64,000 nucleotides of DNA from positions 62,001 to 126,000 of the forward strand of contig CAWFGJ010000012.1 in assembly GCA_963815355.1 (NCBI GenBank). The letters run 5' to 3'. This DNA is from JAPUEK01 sp963815355. Lineage in GTDB: Bacteria; Pseudomonadota; Alphaproteobacteria; Rhodobacterales; Rhodobacteraceae. Positions 8,780-17,235 of this stretch are shown piece by piece; position 1 is the first letter of the stretch, and every line of letters starts with the position of its first letter. The notes beneath the pieces are model-generated. The model was not told the origin of the DNA. It saw only the letters and a program-made list of their open reading frames with translations, and made no database searches. Both the position numbers and the translations under genes were made by a program.

Positions 8780-9084
8780 CGCCCCCCCATTGACGCAGGA
8801 GTGGTGGCCGCGTCGCAGACATGGTCAGCCAACAAGGCGCAATCCTCAAGTCTGAATGTCAGCGGCAGGCGCCTATCGAACGGCCCCGCAAGGATCGCAT
8901 CGGTCCGCGGCAGGGCTGCTGCCGCCACATCGCGCCCGCTGCTATGGCCATGGCCAAAGCCCCCCGACCGTGCCGCGCCAAACCATCTCAGTTCCCCCGC
9001 CCCCCCCACCGCCGCAGCAGTGATCGCGGCCCCCGGGATTGGGGGCTGCCGGGTAAAGCTGCCTGTAAAACGCGGACGGGCCAT
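8776..9084 (-). pseudogene. Remnant of a DegT/DnrJ-type PLP aminotransferase with the middle deleted
   Basis: An open frame of 102 codons starting 4 bases after the cuyA stop. Its first part (MARPRFTGSFTRQPPIPGAA) reads like the N-terminus, and its last part (ELRWFGA, then LPRTDAILAG, RRLPLTFRLEDCALLADHV) like the C-terminus, of a DegT-type PLP-dependent aminotransferase of about 390 residues. The central domain with the PLP lysine is missing. The join falls around residues 25-33, and the segment after WFGA looks frame-scrambled. I recognise the family from memory rather than alignment, so a short unknown protein is the alternative. Its position in the sulfonate cluster suggests the lost enzyme may have handled a sulfo-amino acid. 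Confidence 0.5.
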
Positions 9085-9088
9085 AGGG

Positions 9089-10111
9089 TTATTTGACAAC
9101 CAGATCAGCGTTTCCATCCGCAAACACGGCGTTGTAGCCAAACAAGGCCGCTGACCCTCCGGTGTGCAGGAAAACAACCCGCTCACCCTTCTTGAAATGG
9201 CCCTTGCGGCAATAATCAATCAGACCTGCTGCACCTTTTCCGGAATAAACCGGGTCCAGCAGGATGCCTTCCAACTGGGCAAACATCCGGATCGCTTCCA
9301 GCGTGTCATCGCGCGGAATGCCGTAACCCGCCCCGACATAGCTGCTGTCGGCCACCACATCACCACGCGCCACAACACCCGGGCAGCCCAGCTTTTCCGC
9401 CGTCTTCAGCGCCAGATTAAAGACGTTCTCTTCCTGCTTTTCCTTCGGCGCCCGCACGCCAATGCCCGTCAGAGGGATGCCCGCATTGATCGCCTTAAGC
9501 CCGGTGATCAACCCTGACTGCGTGCCCGCACTGCCGGTCGCGGTCACCAGATGGTCAATCACCAGCCCACGGTCATTGGCCTGCGACACCAATTCAAACG
9601 CGCAGTTGACATAGCCAAGCGCGCCGGTCGCATTCGACCCTCCACCGGGAATAAGGTAAACCGTGCGCCCCTCGGCACGCAGCTTGCCCGCGACAGCCTC
9701 CATCTCGGCCTGCATGTCCATGCCGCCCGCCCGCTTGGACGTGGTCGCCCCATGCAGGTGATCCAGCAACACGTTGCCATTGTCGTTATAGTTGGCATCG
9801 TTTGATCCGGTGCGGTCTTCCAGCAGGATGTGGCAACCCATCCCCAGCTTGGCCGCGAAAGCCGCCGTTTGGCGCGCATGGTTGGACTGGGTGGCCCCTT
9901 GCGTCATCACCGTATCCGCGCCCATCGCCAGCGCTTCGGCCATCAGAAATTCCAACTTGCGCGTCTTGTTGCCGCCCGTTGACAGGCCCGTGCAGTCGTC
10001 CCGCTTGATCCAGATTTCCGGCCCCCCCAACTCTTTGGAAAGCCGGTCCAGCTTTTCCAGAGGCGTCGGCAAATGGGCCAAAAAGACACGGGGAAAACGA
10101 GCGAGATGCAT
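9089..10111 (-). CDS. cuyA: L-cysteate sulfo-lyase (D-cysteine desulfhydrase family)
   Basis: PLP-dependent enzyme of 340 residues in the ACC deaminase/D-cysteine desulfhydrase family. CuyA splits L-cysteate into pyruvate, ammonium and sulfite in the cytoplasm. Key segments are IWIKRDDCTGLSTGGNKTRK (the Lys of GGNKTRK is the PLP lysine), QSNHARQTAAFAAKLG, PGGGSNATGALGYV and VFLHTGGSAALFGY. The start MHLARFPRVFLAHLPTPLEK has an AAGGA site at proper spacing; an earlier in-frame ATG is less well placed. A LysR gene is divergent, and a UPF0324 exporter and a taurine-type importer lie downstream, which matches known cuy loci. D-cysteine desulfhydrase activity cannot be excluded from sequence alone. 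Confidence 0.87.
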   Translation of the reverse strand: MHLARFPRVFLAHLPTPLEKLDRLSKELGGPEIWIKRDDCTGLSTGGNKTRKLEFLMAEALAMGADTVMTQGATQSNHARQTAAFAAKLGMGCHILLEDRTGSNDANYNDNGNVLLDHLHGATTSKRAGGMDMQAEMEAVAGKLRAEGRTVYLIPGGGSNATGALGYVNCAFELVSQANDRGLVIDHLVTATGSAGTQSGLITGLKAINAGIPLTGIGVRAPKEKQEENVFNLALKTAEKLGCPGVVARGDVVADSSYVGAGYGIPRDDTLEAIRMFAQLEGILLDPVYSGKGAAGLIDYCRKGHFKKGERVVFLHTGGSAALFGYNAVFADGNADLVVK

Positions 10112-10170
10112 TGGGTATCCTTGTCCTAACTTGCGTTGATCGAGCATTCACCGCCAGAAATTAAATGGCA

Positions 10171-10189
10171 AATTCGAAATAGTTGAATT
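10171..10189. promoter_or_regulatory. Candidate LysR-type operator between cuyA and its divergent regulator
   Basis: The 109-base divergent gap contains an inverted repeat AATTC-N9-GAATT, with a T-N11-A core at 10174-10186, the usual spacing of LysR boxes. It lies 32 bases before the regulator start and 60 bases before cuyA. It is the only clear dyad seen in this gap. Function is inferred from position. Confidence 0.4.
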
Positions 10190-10220
10190 ATTGTGCATAG
10201 CTTGCAACTTAGGGGGCCCC

Positions 10221-11126
10221 ATGCAACTCGAATGGCTCGAAGACATTCTGGCGATTGCACAAACCGGATCTTTCAGTGGCGCAGCCGAAAAGCGCAGGCT
10301 GACCCCGTCAGCCTTTTCGCGCCGTGTGAAACAGATCGAAGACCATATCGGCGTCGAATTGTTCGACCGAAGCCACAAACCCGTGGTGCTGAAACCAACG
10401 ACCTTGGCGCAACGCGAACAAATTGTGCAGCTTGCCGCTTCTTTGCGCCAGTTAGAGGTCGACCTGCGCCGCGGTGAGCGAATCACCACCAATAAAATCG
10501 TGATCGCAAGCCAGCATTCGCTGACCACCTCGCTCGCCCCTTCGATCATCCAAGGCATCCAGTCGCGCGGCGAAGAAACCTACGTCCGCCTGCGCTCGGC
10601 CAATCTGGATGAATGCTTTGGCCTGCTGTTGTCGCGCCAAGCGGATGTCGCGATCTTTTATCTGCGGCCGGAAGGCCGGCCAGACCTCAGCGAAGAGTAT
10701 CTGGAGACGGCCATCATCGGCACCGATCGCCTGATCCCGGTCTTTGCCACCGACATCAGCGCCCGCTTTTCCGCCACCACCAAGCCCGCCGACCTGCCCT
10801 ATGTCGCCTACCCAAACGATGTGTTCTTCGGCCAGGTGATGGACCGCACGATCCTGCCCCACATGCCCGCCCCTGCGGTGCCCGTCCCGATGGCAGAGAC
10901 AGCCCTCACGCTGGCCGCGCTGGAAATGGCCGTGGTTGGGGCGGCGGTCGCTTGGGTGCCGGCCTCTTTGGCACTGGACCGGATCTCTACCGGACGGCTG
11001 GTTGATCTATCGGCGGTTTTGCCAAGCTGCGAATTGCTGGTTATGGCCGCCCGCCTGCACGGGGCAACGGGCCGCGTGGAAATGGCGTTCTGGTCACGGC
11101 TTTTGGCGATGCAGCCCGCCCCCTAG
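10221..11126 (+). CDS. LysR family transcriptional regulator (CuyR-like position)
   Basis: Regulator of 301 residues. The N-terminal winged helix is clear (MQLEWLEDILAIAQTGSFSG, then AAEKRRLTPSAFSRRVKQIE), followed by an effector-binding domain. The ATG at 10221 starts the HTH correctly; an upstream TTG at 10191 would add ten unlikely residues. It is transcribed away from cuyA across a 109-base gap with an inverted repeat, so it probably controls the sulfonate cluster in response to a sulfonate or sulfo-amino acid. The effector is not known. Confidence 0.88.
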   Translation: MQLEWLEDILAIAQTGSFSGAAEKRRLTPSAFSRRVKQIEDHIGVELFDRSHKPVVLKPTTLAQREQIVQLAASLRQLEVDLRRGERITTNKIVIASQHSLTTSLAPSIIQGIQSRGEETYVRLRSANLDECFGLLLSRQADVAIFYLRPEGRPDLSEEYLETAIIGTDRLIPVFATDISARFSATTKPADLPYVAYPNDVFFGQVMDRTILPHMPAPAVPVPMAETALTLAALEMAVVGAAVAWVPASLALDRISTGRLVDLSAVLPSCELLVMAARLHGATGRVEMAFWSRLLAMQPAP

Positions 11127-11139
11127 CGGCACGACCGCC

Positions 11140-12063
11140 CTAAGCGCCGACAATCAGGCCGCGCCCCGCATCGCTGGCAAAATAGGCAACGCAGGCCTCG
11201 GCAAAGGCCTGGACAATCCGGCGCGACGGCCCCGCAACGGTGCCCAGACACAGCGTCAGCCCGCTTGCCGCACCGGAAATCGGCACGCTTGCAAGGGTGT
11301 GGCCCGCATAACTGCTCTGGATACTGGGCCGCATGTTCAAGATCGCGCATCCCAAACCCGCCCCGACAAAGGCGCGGACCATCTCTGTCGAATTGGCCGT
11401 CGCAACCACGTTCAACGCCTGCCCCTCCCGCTCCAGCAACTCGCGGTAATAGCTTGCGACAACGGGTCGGTTCAGGATGATCAGGGGCTGGGCCGCGATC
11501 TCTGTCATGCTTACCCACCCGCGCTTGGCAAAGGGGTGATCTGCCGCGCACAGACAATAGTTCGGCGCATGGATCAGCCGCGTGACCTCGATCTGCGGCA
11601 CTGGCGCGTCTGCAACAAACAGGATCGCGTCGTAGTTGCCTTGCAGCAATCCGGCCTGCATTTGCGGGTTGTCGCCCTCCTCAAGTGCCAGACTCAGCCC
11701 CGGATTCGCCGCCACCATAGGCCCAAGCACGTGCGGCAGAAAGGCGGGGGCGATGGGGGCATAATAGCCGATCTTCAAAATCCCGCTCAAACCCGAACGC
11801 ATCTCGGCACCATTGGCGAGCATGACCTCATAGCGCTCCAAAAGATCCTCAATCCGCTGCAAAACCTCGCGCCCGGCCAAGGTGGGCGAGATGCCCTTCG
11901 CCCGCGCCCGCGTGACCAAGGTCAGGCCAAAGGCCGCCTCGGCCTGATCCAGCGCAACCGCAATGGCCGAGGCCGCAACATTCAACTCTTCCGCCGCAGC
12001 GGTCAGCGAGCCCAACCGCATGGCAGCGCGCACATAGCGCATGGCACGAAGCGAAAGGTCCAT
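11140..12063 (-). CDS. LysR family transcriptional regulator
   Basis: Regulator of 307 residues with an N-terminal HTH (MRYVRAAMRLGSLTAAAEEL, NVAASAIAVALDQAEAAFGL) and a periplasmic-binding-like effector domain containing GILKIGYYAPIAPAFLPHVL and FVGAGLGCAILNM. It converges with the upstream LysR gene and diverges from the sterol-desaturase/PanB-like pair over about 100 bases (start ATG complement at 12061-12063). By the usual LysR arrangement it probably regulates that pair. It is clearly a different paralogue from the LysR next to cuyA. Confidence 0.88.
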   Translation of the reverse strand: MDLSLRAMRYVRAAMRLGSLTAAAEELNVAASAIAVALDQAEAAFGLTLVTRARAKGISPTLAGREVLQRIEDLLERYEVMLANGAEMRSGLSGILKIGYYAPIAPAFLPHVLGPMVAANPGLSLALEEGDNPQMQAGLLQGNYDAILFVADAPVPQIEVTRLIHAPNYCLCAADHPFAKRGWVSMTEIAAQPLIILNRPVVASYYRELLEREGQALNVVATANSTEMVRAFVGAGLGCAILNMRPSIQSSYAGHTLASVPISGAASGLTLCLGTVAGPSRRIVQAFAEACVAYFASDAGRGLIVGA

Positions 12064-12164
12064 GGCAACATCCTCTGATATTCAGCGGTATCTACTCATA
12101 TAATACTGTTTTTCGATGAATGCGCCCCATGTCAACCTGCAGGCCAAACCGAATGGGGCATGCC

Positions 12165-13160
12165 ATGACTGATTCCCACGATCCACACCCTTCGCTGCCG
12201 GGCTGGAATTACACGCCGAAAGTGCCTTTGGCCGTCTCGCCCTTGTTCCAGTGGCCCCTGCGCCCCCTCGCGATCCTGCGCTGGATCTGGGACAGTTGGT
12301 TTTTCATCAGCGAACGGCTGATCATCATTGGCATCGCCTTCGCAACCTTTGCATGGACCCAACCCTCACTAGAGGTCACCAAACACCTCGAACTTGGCTG
12401 GATTGCACAGATTTGGCTGCGCAACATCCTGTTGCTGACGGTGGTGGCGGGCGGGCTGCACGTCTATTTCTACCGCTGGAACGCGCAGGGAAAGCGGCTC
12501 AAATACGATCCGCGCCCGCTTATGGTGAACGGCAAGCAATTCACCCTCGGCGGGCAGATCAGAGACAACATCTTCTGGTCGCTGGCAAGCGGGGTAACCG
12601 TCTGGACCTGCTACGAAATCATCCTGTTTTGGGCGATGGCCAACGGCTGGGCACCGGTGCTGACCTGGCAGGAAAACCCGGTGTGGTTCGTCGCGCTGTT
12701 CCTGCTGATACCGGTGTGGGAAAGCTTTTACTTCTACTGGATTCACCGCGCCCTGCACTGGCCGCCGCTTTATAAGCGGGTGCATTCGCTGCACCATCGC
12801 AACATCAATGTCGGCCCGTGGTCTGGCAATTCCATGCATCCGGTGGAGCATATCATCTACTACGGCTCGGTGCTTATCCACTTCCTCGTGCCTGCCAACC
12901 CGGTCCATATCCTGTACCATCTGCAATACTACCTGCTGACGGCGGCCACGACCCATACCGGCTTTGAAGGCCTCGTCGTCAAAGACCGCAACCGCCTGAA
13001 ACTCGGCACCTTCCACCACCAGATGCACCACCGTTATTTTGAGTGTAACTATGGCGGGCTAGAGGTTCCGTGGGATCTTGTCTTCGGGTCGTTCCACGAC
13101 GGCACGGTAGAGGCGAATGAGCGGATGAAAGAACGCCGCAAGCGGATCATGGGGTCGTGA
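12165..13160 (+). CDS. Sterol desaturase/fatty acid hydroxylase superfamily membrane protein
   Basis: Membrane di-iron oxygenase-type protein of 331 residues. Hydrophobic spans flank the conserved histidine clusters: WIHRALHWP (HX3H), VHSLHHRN (HX2HH), MHPVEH, and FHHQMHHRYFECNYGG near the C-terminus, so all metal ligands expected of the superfamily seem present. Members hydroxylate or desaturate lipid-like substrates in the membrane. The start MTDSHDPHPSLPGWNYTPK was preferred over an upstream ATG in the leader. The stop overlaps the ATG of the next gene (TGATG), so it is co-translated with the PanB-like protein. The substrate is unknown; carotenoid or sterol action is not implied by the sequence. 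Confidence 0.85.
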   Translation: MTDSHDPHPSLPGWNYTPKVPLAVSPLFQWPLRPLAILRWIWDSWFFISERLIIIGIAFATFAWTQPSLEVTKHLELGWIAQIWLRNILLLTVVAGGLHVYFYRWNAQGKRLKYDPRPLMVNGKQFTLGGQIRDNIFWSLASGVTVWTCYEIILFWAMANGWAPVLTWQENPVWFVALFLLIPVWESFYFYWIHRALHWPPLYKRVHSLHHRNINVGPWSGNSMHPVEHIIYYGSVLIHFLVPANPVHILYHLQYYLLTAATTHTGFEGLVVKDRNRLKLGTFHHQMHHRYFECNYGGLEVPWDLVFGSFHDGTVEANERMKERRKRIMGS

Positions 13161-13957
13161 TGGCGGGGGGGCTTACGGTTCGCGACCTTCGCGCCCTGAA
13201 AGGCGCGCGCCAGATTGCCTTTGTTCAGGTGACAACGGAACAAGAGGCCATCGCCGCCGCCACAGCCGGTATGGACATGATCGGAACCGGGTTTTCCGCG
13301 CAAACCCGCCACTTGCCGCTTGCCGTTCCGCAAACCCATTTCCAGTTCGGCCTGCAATGGGGCCAGCACGCCTCCGCGACCGAGGCCCTCCGCGCCGCGA
13401 TGGAGGCGATGCTGTGCGGCGCGCAATCGGTCTATTGCGCGATGAACCCCCGCATCGTCGAGGTGCTGGCGCGTGAAGGTGTGCCCGTCATCGCCCATGT
13501 GGGCCTTGTGCCACCAAAGGCCACATGGACCGGGGGCTTCAAGGCGGTCGGTAAAACAACCGAACAGGCGCTGCAGCTATGGCAAGAGGTCCGGGCGTTT
13601 GAAAATGCCGGCGCCTTCGCGGTAGAGATAGAGGTGGTCCCCGCCGAACTTGCCGCCGAGATCACCCGCCGCACGACCCTGCTGACCATCTCGCTCGGTT
13701 CCGGTGCGGGCTGTGATGCACAGTATCTGTTTTCGGCCGATCTGCTGGGCGAAAACCGCGGCCATTTTCCCCGCCACGCCAAGGCCTATCGCAACTTTGC
13801 CGCCGAGCACGCCAAGATGCAGGCCGAACGTATCGCCGCCTACCGCGAATACATCGCCGACATTCAAAACCAAACCTTCCCCACGGCCCGGCATCTGGTC
13901 GCCATGAACGACGGCGCCTTTGACCGCTTCAAAGACGCGTTAGCGCAACAAGGCTAA
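13160..13957 (+). CDS. PanB-family (ketopantoate hydroxymethyltransferase-like) protein lacking catalytic residues
   Basis: Protein of 265 residues clearly related to PanB in its second half: VIAHVGLVPPKATWTGGFK, AFENAGAFAVEIEVVPAELA, GSGAGCDAQYLF and HFPRHAKAYRNF. In genuine PanB the first half carries the metal ligand in a VGDS motif and the substrate residues in a VKLEGG motif. Here the matching positions read MIGTGFSAQ and VYCAMN, so the Mg ligand and the Lys/Glu pair are gone, while the glutamate in VEIEVVP remains. It should not be expected to make ketopantoate. It is translationally coupled to the hydroxylase upstream and probably acts with it on an unknown substrate. Confidence 0.75.
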   Translation: MAGGLTVRDLRALKGARQIAFVQVTTEQEAIAAATAGMDMIGTGFSAQTRHLPLAVPQTHFQFGLQWGQHASATEALRAAMEAMLCGAQSVYCAMNPRIVEVLAREGVPVIAHVGLVPPKATWTGGFKAVGKTTEQALQLWQEVRAFENAGAFAVEIEVVPAELAAEITRRTTLLTISLGSGAGCDAQYLFSADLLGENRGHFPRHAKAYRNFAAEHAKMQAERIAAYREYIADIQNQTFPTARHLVAMNDGAFDRFKDALAQQG

Positions 13958-14189
13958 AGGCCCCCCGCCACAACGGCCCCGGCAAACGCAGACCTTTTTA
14001 GCCGCAACACCGCAGCCGGCGCCTGCGTGCCCTTGGCAGAGCGCCAACAGACCTCGGCCCAATGGCGCATGGGGGAACAACAATCTCTATCAACCGCCCC
14101 CGCGACAGCGGCGGCCAAAGCGAAGGACGCACACCCGCAGACTGTCCACCCCGCTAAGGGCCAGCCGCCACCAGCCCCGGCCCCCCAAG

Positions 14190-15497
14190 CTAAATCGACG
14201 CGCAAAACCCGCGCGCCTGCCCGGCAAGCGGAGAGGTCAGGGTCAACGCGGCCCCGGTGCGCTCTGCAATCGTGCGCACGATGGCAAGGCCAAGCCCGCT
14301 GCCGCTGCCCGCCCCCTCACCGCGCGTAAAGCGCCCCGAAATCTCGGCAAGCAGCGCGACCGGGACAGGGGCGCAATCGTTCTCGACATGCAGCCAGCCG
14401 TCGGCGGCCAGATGCACCCGAACGTCGCCCTCGCCATGGCGCAGCGCATTTTCGATCAGGTTGCGCGCCACAATCGCAATGGCATCGGGGTCCATGACAC
14501 TGACCAGCGGCGTCGGCGACAGGCGCAGGTCAAGCCGCGCCCCGTCAGCCCCCCGCGCAAAATCCTCGGCGACCAGCTTTAGCACCAGCCGGGGGTCATG
14601 CGGGCCGGTGGCGGTCAGTTGCGCCCCCTCGGCGCGGGCCAGTTGCATCAGCCGCTCCGACAGCCGCGTCAGCCGTTTCAAAGTGCCCTCTATCGCCTCT
14701 GCGCGCTTTGCGGTGTCGGGCTCTTGCGTCTGTTGGCGCAGGCGCTGCACCTGCGCCACCGCCCCTGCGAGCGGGGTGCGCAGTTCGTGCGCCGCGTTGG
14801 ACGCAAAGCTGCGCTCGGCCTCAAAGGCACTGCGAAGGCGCTGAAACAACTGGTTCACGGCCCCCGCAATGGGTTGCAACTCTGTCGGCAGACCCTCCAG
14901 CGGCAAGGGGGCCAGATCGTTGGCATCCCGCCGCGCCAACTGGCCGCGCAACTGCCCCAAGGGGCGCAACCCAAAACCCAGCCCATAGGCAATTCCCAGA
15001 ATAACCAGCGGAATAACGGCCAACAACGGCAGGGCCAACACCATCGCCAACTCTCGCGCCACACCGCGGCGATGCGCAAGCGGCTCGGCGATGGTCAGGG
15101 TGATCGTCCCCTGCACCGCCGCTTCCTGATAGAACCGATAGGCGTCGCTCTGGTGAAACCCGGTGCCGGTAAAGGCGGGGAACAGATCCGGCTCGGCCCG
15201 ATGCGAGGTCAACAGAATGCGCCCCTGATCGTCGCGCACCAGATAGGTGAAATATTCCTCATGCGCGTCCAAGGCGGCGATGTGCTGGGTCAAACCCTCT
15301 TCGTCGCGGCCCAACACGTCGATGACCGCCAGTTGCAAAATGCGCTGCCCGGTTTCTTGCAGCGCGGAATCGAACACCTCGCCGATTTCGTCCGACAACA
15401 GCCGCGAGGTCACCGCCGCCGTCGCCATCCATAACAGCGTGACGATCAGCGATAAGGTCACCGCCGTGCGAAACCGCAAAGAGGCGGGCGTTCTCAC
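14190..15497 (-). CDS. Sensor histidine kinase
   Basis: Inner-membrane two-component sensor of 435 residues. A membrane span (residues about 12-32) is followed by a periplasmic segment of about 120 residues, a second span (LALPLLAVIPLVILGIAYGL), a HAMP-like linker and the kinase core: phospho-histidine in SNAAHELRTPLAG, N box in RNLIENALRHG and G box in GAGSGSGLGLAIVRTIAE. It resembles the QseC/TctE class. Its start overlaps the end of the response-regulator gene by 4 bases. Together they diverge from the PepSY/DUF2271/flavoreductase/ApbE operon and probably control it; the signal is unknown (metal or redox are plausible). Confidence 0.92.
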   Translation of the reverse strand: MRTPASLRFRTAVTLSLIVTLLWMATAAVTSRLLSDEIGEVFDSALQETGQRILQLAVIDVLGRDEEGLTQHIAALDAHEEYFTYLVRDDQGRILLTSHRAEPDLFPAFTGTGFHQSDAYRFYQEAAVQGTITLTIAEPLAHRRGVARELAMVLALPLLAVIPLVILGIAYGLGFGLRPLGQLRGQLARRDANDLAPLPLEGLPTELQPIAGAVNQLFQRLRSAFEAERSFASNAAHELRTPLAGAVAQVQRLRQQTQEPDTAKRAEAIEGTLKRLTRLSERLMQLARAEGAQLTATGPHDPRLVLKLVAEDFARGADGARLDLRLSPTPLVSVMDPDAIAIVARNLIENALRHGEGDVRVHLAADGWLHVENDCAPVPVALLAEISGRFTRGEGAGSGSGLGLAIVRTIAERTGAALTLTSPLAGQARGFCASI

Positions 15498-16153
15498 GCG
15501 GGGCCCATCCGATAGCCAAGCCCGCGCTCGGTGCTGATCACCTGTGCGCCCAGCTTCTTGCGCAAGCGGCTGATGTGCACCTCAATCGTGTTGCTCTCGA
15601 CCTCGCTGTCAAAAGAGTACAGCCGTTCCTCCAATTGCGCCTTGGACAAAAGCTGCGCCGGTTTTTGCACAAACGCCTCCAGCAAGACCCATTCGCGCGC
15701 GGTCAGGGCCACGGCCTTGCCGTTGCGCGTGACGCTGCGCGCCGCAATATCAATCGTCAGATCCTGCCGCGTCAGCACGGGGTTTGGGTTGCCCGAATAG
15801 CGCCGCGCCACCGCCCCGATCCGCGCCGAAAGCTCTGCCAGATCAAAGGGCTTGACCAGATAGTCATCCGCCCCCGCATTCAGCCCCTCAATCCGGTCCG
15901 AGATCTGGTCAAGCGCGGTCAGGATCATCACCGGCACCTTGCTGCCGGTCCGGCGCATGGATTTCAGAAACGGAACGCCCCGCCCATCGGGCAGCATCAG
16001 ATCCAGCAGCACCAGATCGAAATTGGCCCCCGCAAGCGCATCCGCCGCCGTGTCCAGCCGCATCGCCCAATCCACCGAATGCCCATCACCCTCCAACTGC
16101 TCGCGGATGGCAGAGCCGATGACCTTATCGTCTTCGATCAACAAAATACGCAT
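15494..16153 (-). CDS. OmpR/QseB-type response regulator
   Basis: Response regulator of 219 residues. The receiver domain has the acidic pocket (LLIEDDKV), the phospho-acceptor aspartate in LLDLMLPDGRG, the Thr in MILTALD and the Lys in DDYLVKPFD. The C-terminal OmpR-type winged helix contains VALTAREWVLLEAFVQKP and SNTIEVHISRLRKKLG. It is the first gene of the minus-strand pair with the sensor kinase and diverges from the PepSY gene at 16313 over a 159-base gap, where its operator should lie. Confidence 0.93.
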   Translation of the reverse strand: MRILLIEDDKVIGSAIREQLEGDGHSVDWAMRLDTAADALAGANFDLVLLDLMLPDGRGVPFLKSMRRTGSKVPVMILTALDQISDRIEGLNAGADDYLVKPFDLAELSARIGAVARRYSGNPNPVLTRQDLTIDIAARSVTRNGKAVALTAREWVLLEAFVQKPAQLLSKAQLEERLYSFDSEVESNTIEVHISRLRKKLGAQVISTERGLGYRMGPA

Positions 16154-16312
16154 CGGGTCCTGTGTTCTGCGGCCAGCCGGGCCGCGCCTTGGTATGGCTC
16201 TTAGTCGGTCAAGCTGACAGCCACCTGAACCACTTTTCCAGTCTGCTTCAGGATAGCGTCAGTTTCACCCTCCATAAGCCACCGTAACAAAGCCTGCAGC
16301 GGAGTGTTGCCA

Positions 16313-16621
16313 ATGAAGCTTATCCTACCCCACCTCGCGGCTGCGCTCCTGCTGATGACCGGGGCCGCTCAGGCCGAAACGCGCTGCACCGTGCCGATGA
16401 TTGACTGGCAACCCCGCGATGCGGTCGCCCGGCTTGCCGCCCAAAACGGCTGGACCGTGCGCCGGATCAAGATTGATGACGGATGCTACGAGCTGATCGG
16501 CACCGACGCCAACGGGCGCAGGGTCGAGGTGAAACTTCACCCCGGCACGCTCGCAGTGGTGACGCGCGAATATAACGAAAGCGATGCCCACGAAGATAAC
16601 GAGGATCAGCACGAAGACTAG
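16313..16621 (+). CDS. Secreted PepSY-domain protein
   Basis: Small protein of 102 residues with a signal peptide (MKLILPHLAAALLLMTGAAQA) and a single PepSY-like domain: WQPRDAVARLAAQNGWTV, RRIKIDDGCYELIGTDANG and VEVKLHPGTLAVV. An acidic, histidine-containing tail (DAHEDNEDQHED) might bind metal. It opens the plus-strand operon with a DUF2271 protein, a PepSY-flavodoxin reductase and ApbE. PepSY proteins next to such reductases are thought to be accessory periplasmic components; the exact job is unknown. Start chosen at the ATG; a GTG nine bases upstream is possible. Confidence 0.78.
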   Translation: MKLILPHLAAALLLMTGAAQAETRCTVPMIDWQPRDAVARLAAQNGWTVRRIKIDDGCYELIGTDANGRRVEVKLHPGTLAVVTREYNESDAHEDNEDQHED

Positions 16622-16671
16622 GCCCCCACGACCCGCTTCAGGGCAGACAGCGGGCCAACGCAACCCGCGCG

Positions 16672-16699
16672 CCCCGATCTGCTGACCCCGATCTGCTGG
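16672..16699 (+). repeat. Short tandem duplication in the PepSY-DUF2271 gap
   Basis: Two adjacent 14-base units, CCCCGATCTGCTGA and CCCCGATCTGCTGG, differ only at the last base. They lie in the 123-base gap between two operon genes. No function is evident; a local duplication is the simplest reading. Confidence 0.5.
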
Positions 16700-16744
16700 C
16701 CCAATCCACCCAAGACCGCCTCCCGGCTTTTCAAGGAACCCAAG

Positions 16745-17221
16745 ATGCAAATGAAGTCCCTTCTGGCAGCGCTCGTGCTGTCCACCGCCATGACAGCCCC
16801 CGTGCTGGCGCAGGCCAAAACGGTCAATCTGTCGACGTCCCTGGTGGAATACGGCGGTCGCGGGGCCTATCTCGCCCTCTATCTCACCGATGCCTCGGGG
16901 GCTTACGCGGGCAGCCTGTGGATGGCCGGGGGCAAGACGAAATACTACAAACACCTGTCCGACTGGGCGCGCCTGACCGGCAGAAACTATGCCGAAGTGG
17001 CGGGCATCACCGGGGCCAGCGTCGGCTCTGGCCGCAGCCTTGATGTCACGGTTGACCTGTCGGACGCGCTGTTTGATGCGGGCTATACCCTGCACATCGA
17101 CGTCGCCGCCGAGGATATGCGCGAAAGCCCCAGCGAAGTCATGGTGCCCCTGACCACCGCCGGTGCCGGGGTTCCAACCCAAGGCCGCGGCTACATCGCG
17201 ACATTCCAATACGATTTCTAA
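16745..17221 (+). CDS. DUF2271 family periplasmic protein, predicted flavinylation target
   Basis: Protein of 158 residues with a Sec signal peptide (MKSLLAALVLSTAMTAPVLA) and a DUF2271-type domain: YLALYLTDASGAYAGSLWMA, KTKYYKHLSDWARLTGR and an aromatic C-terminus TFQYDF. The segment GITGASVGS (residues 87-95) contains TGAS, which fits the [S/T]GA[S/T] motif where ApbE enzymes attach FMN through a phosphoester; Ser92 would be the acceptor. DUF2271 genes are known to associate with ApbE. It lies 14 bases before the flavoreductase gene and in the same operon as apbE, so it is likely the extracytoplasmic FMN carrier. Flavinylation is a prediction. Confidence 0.78.
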   Translation: MQMKSLLAALVLSTAMTAPVLAQAKTVNLSTSLVEYGGRGAYLALYLTDASGAYAGSLWMAGGKTKYYKHLSDWARLTGRNYAEVAGITGASVGSGRSLDVTVDLSDALFDAGYTLHIDVAAEDMRESPSEVMVPLTTAGAGVPTQGRGYIATFQYDF

Positions 17222-17235
17222 GGTCAGGTGATCTC

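Noticed and set aside
13160..13957. Annotation as a functional panB
   Set aside because: The metal ligand and substrate residues are missing and no panC is adjacent.
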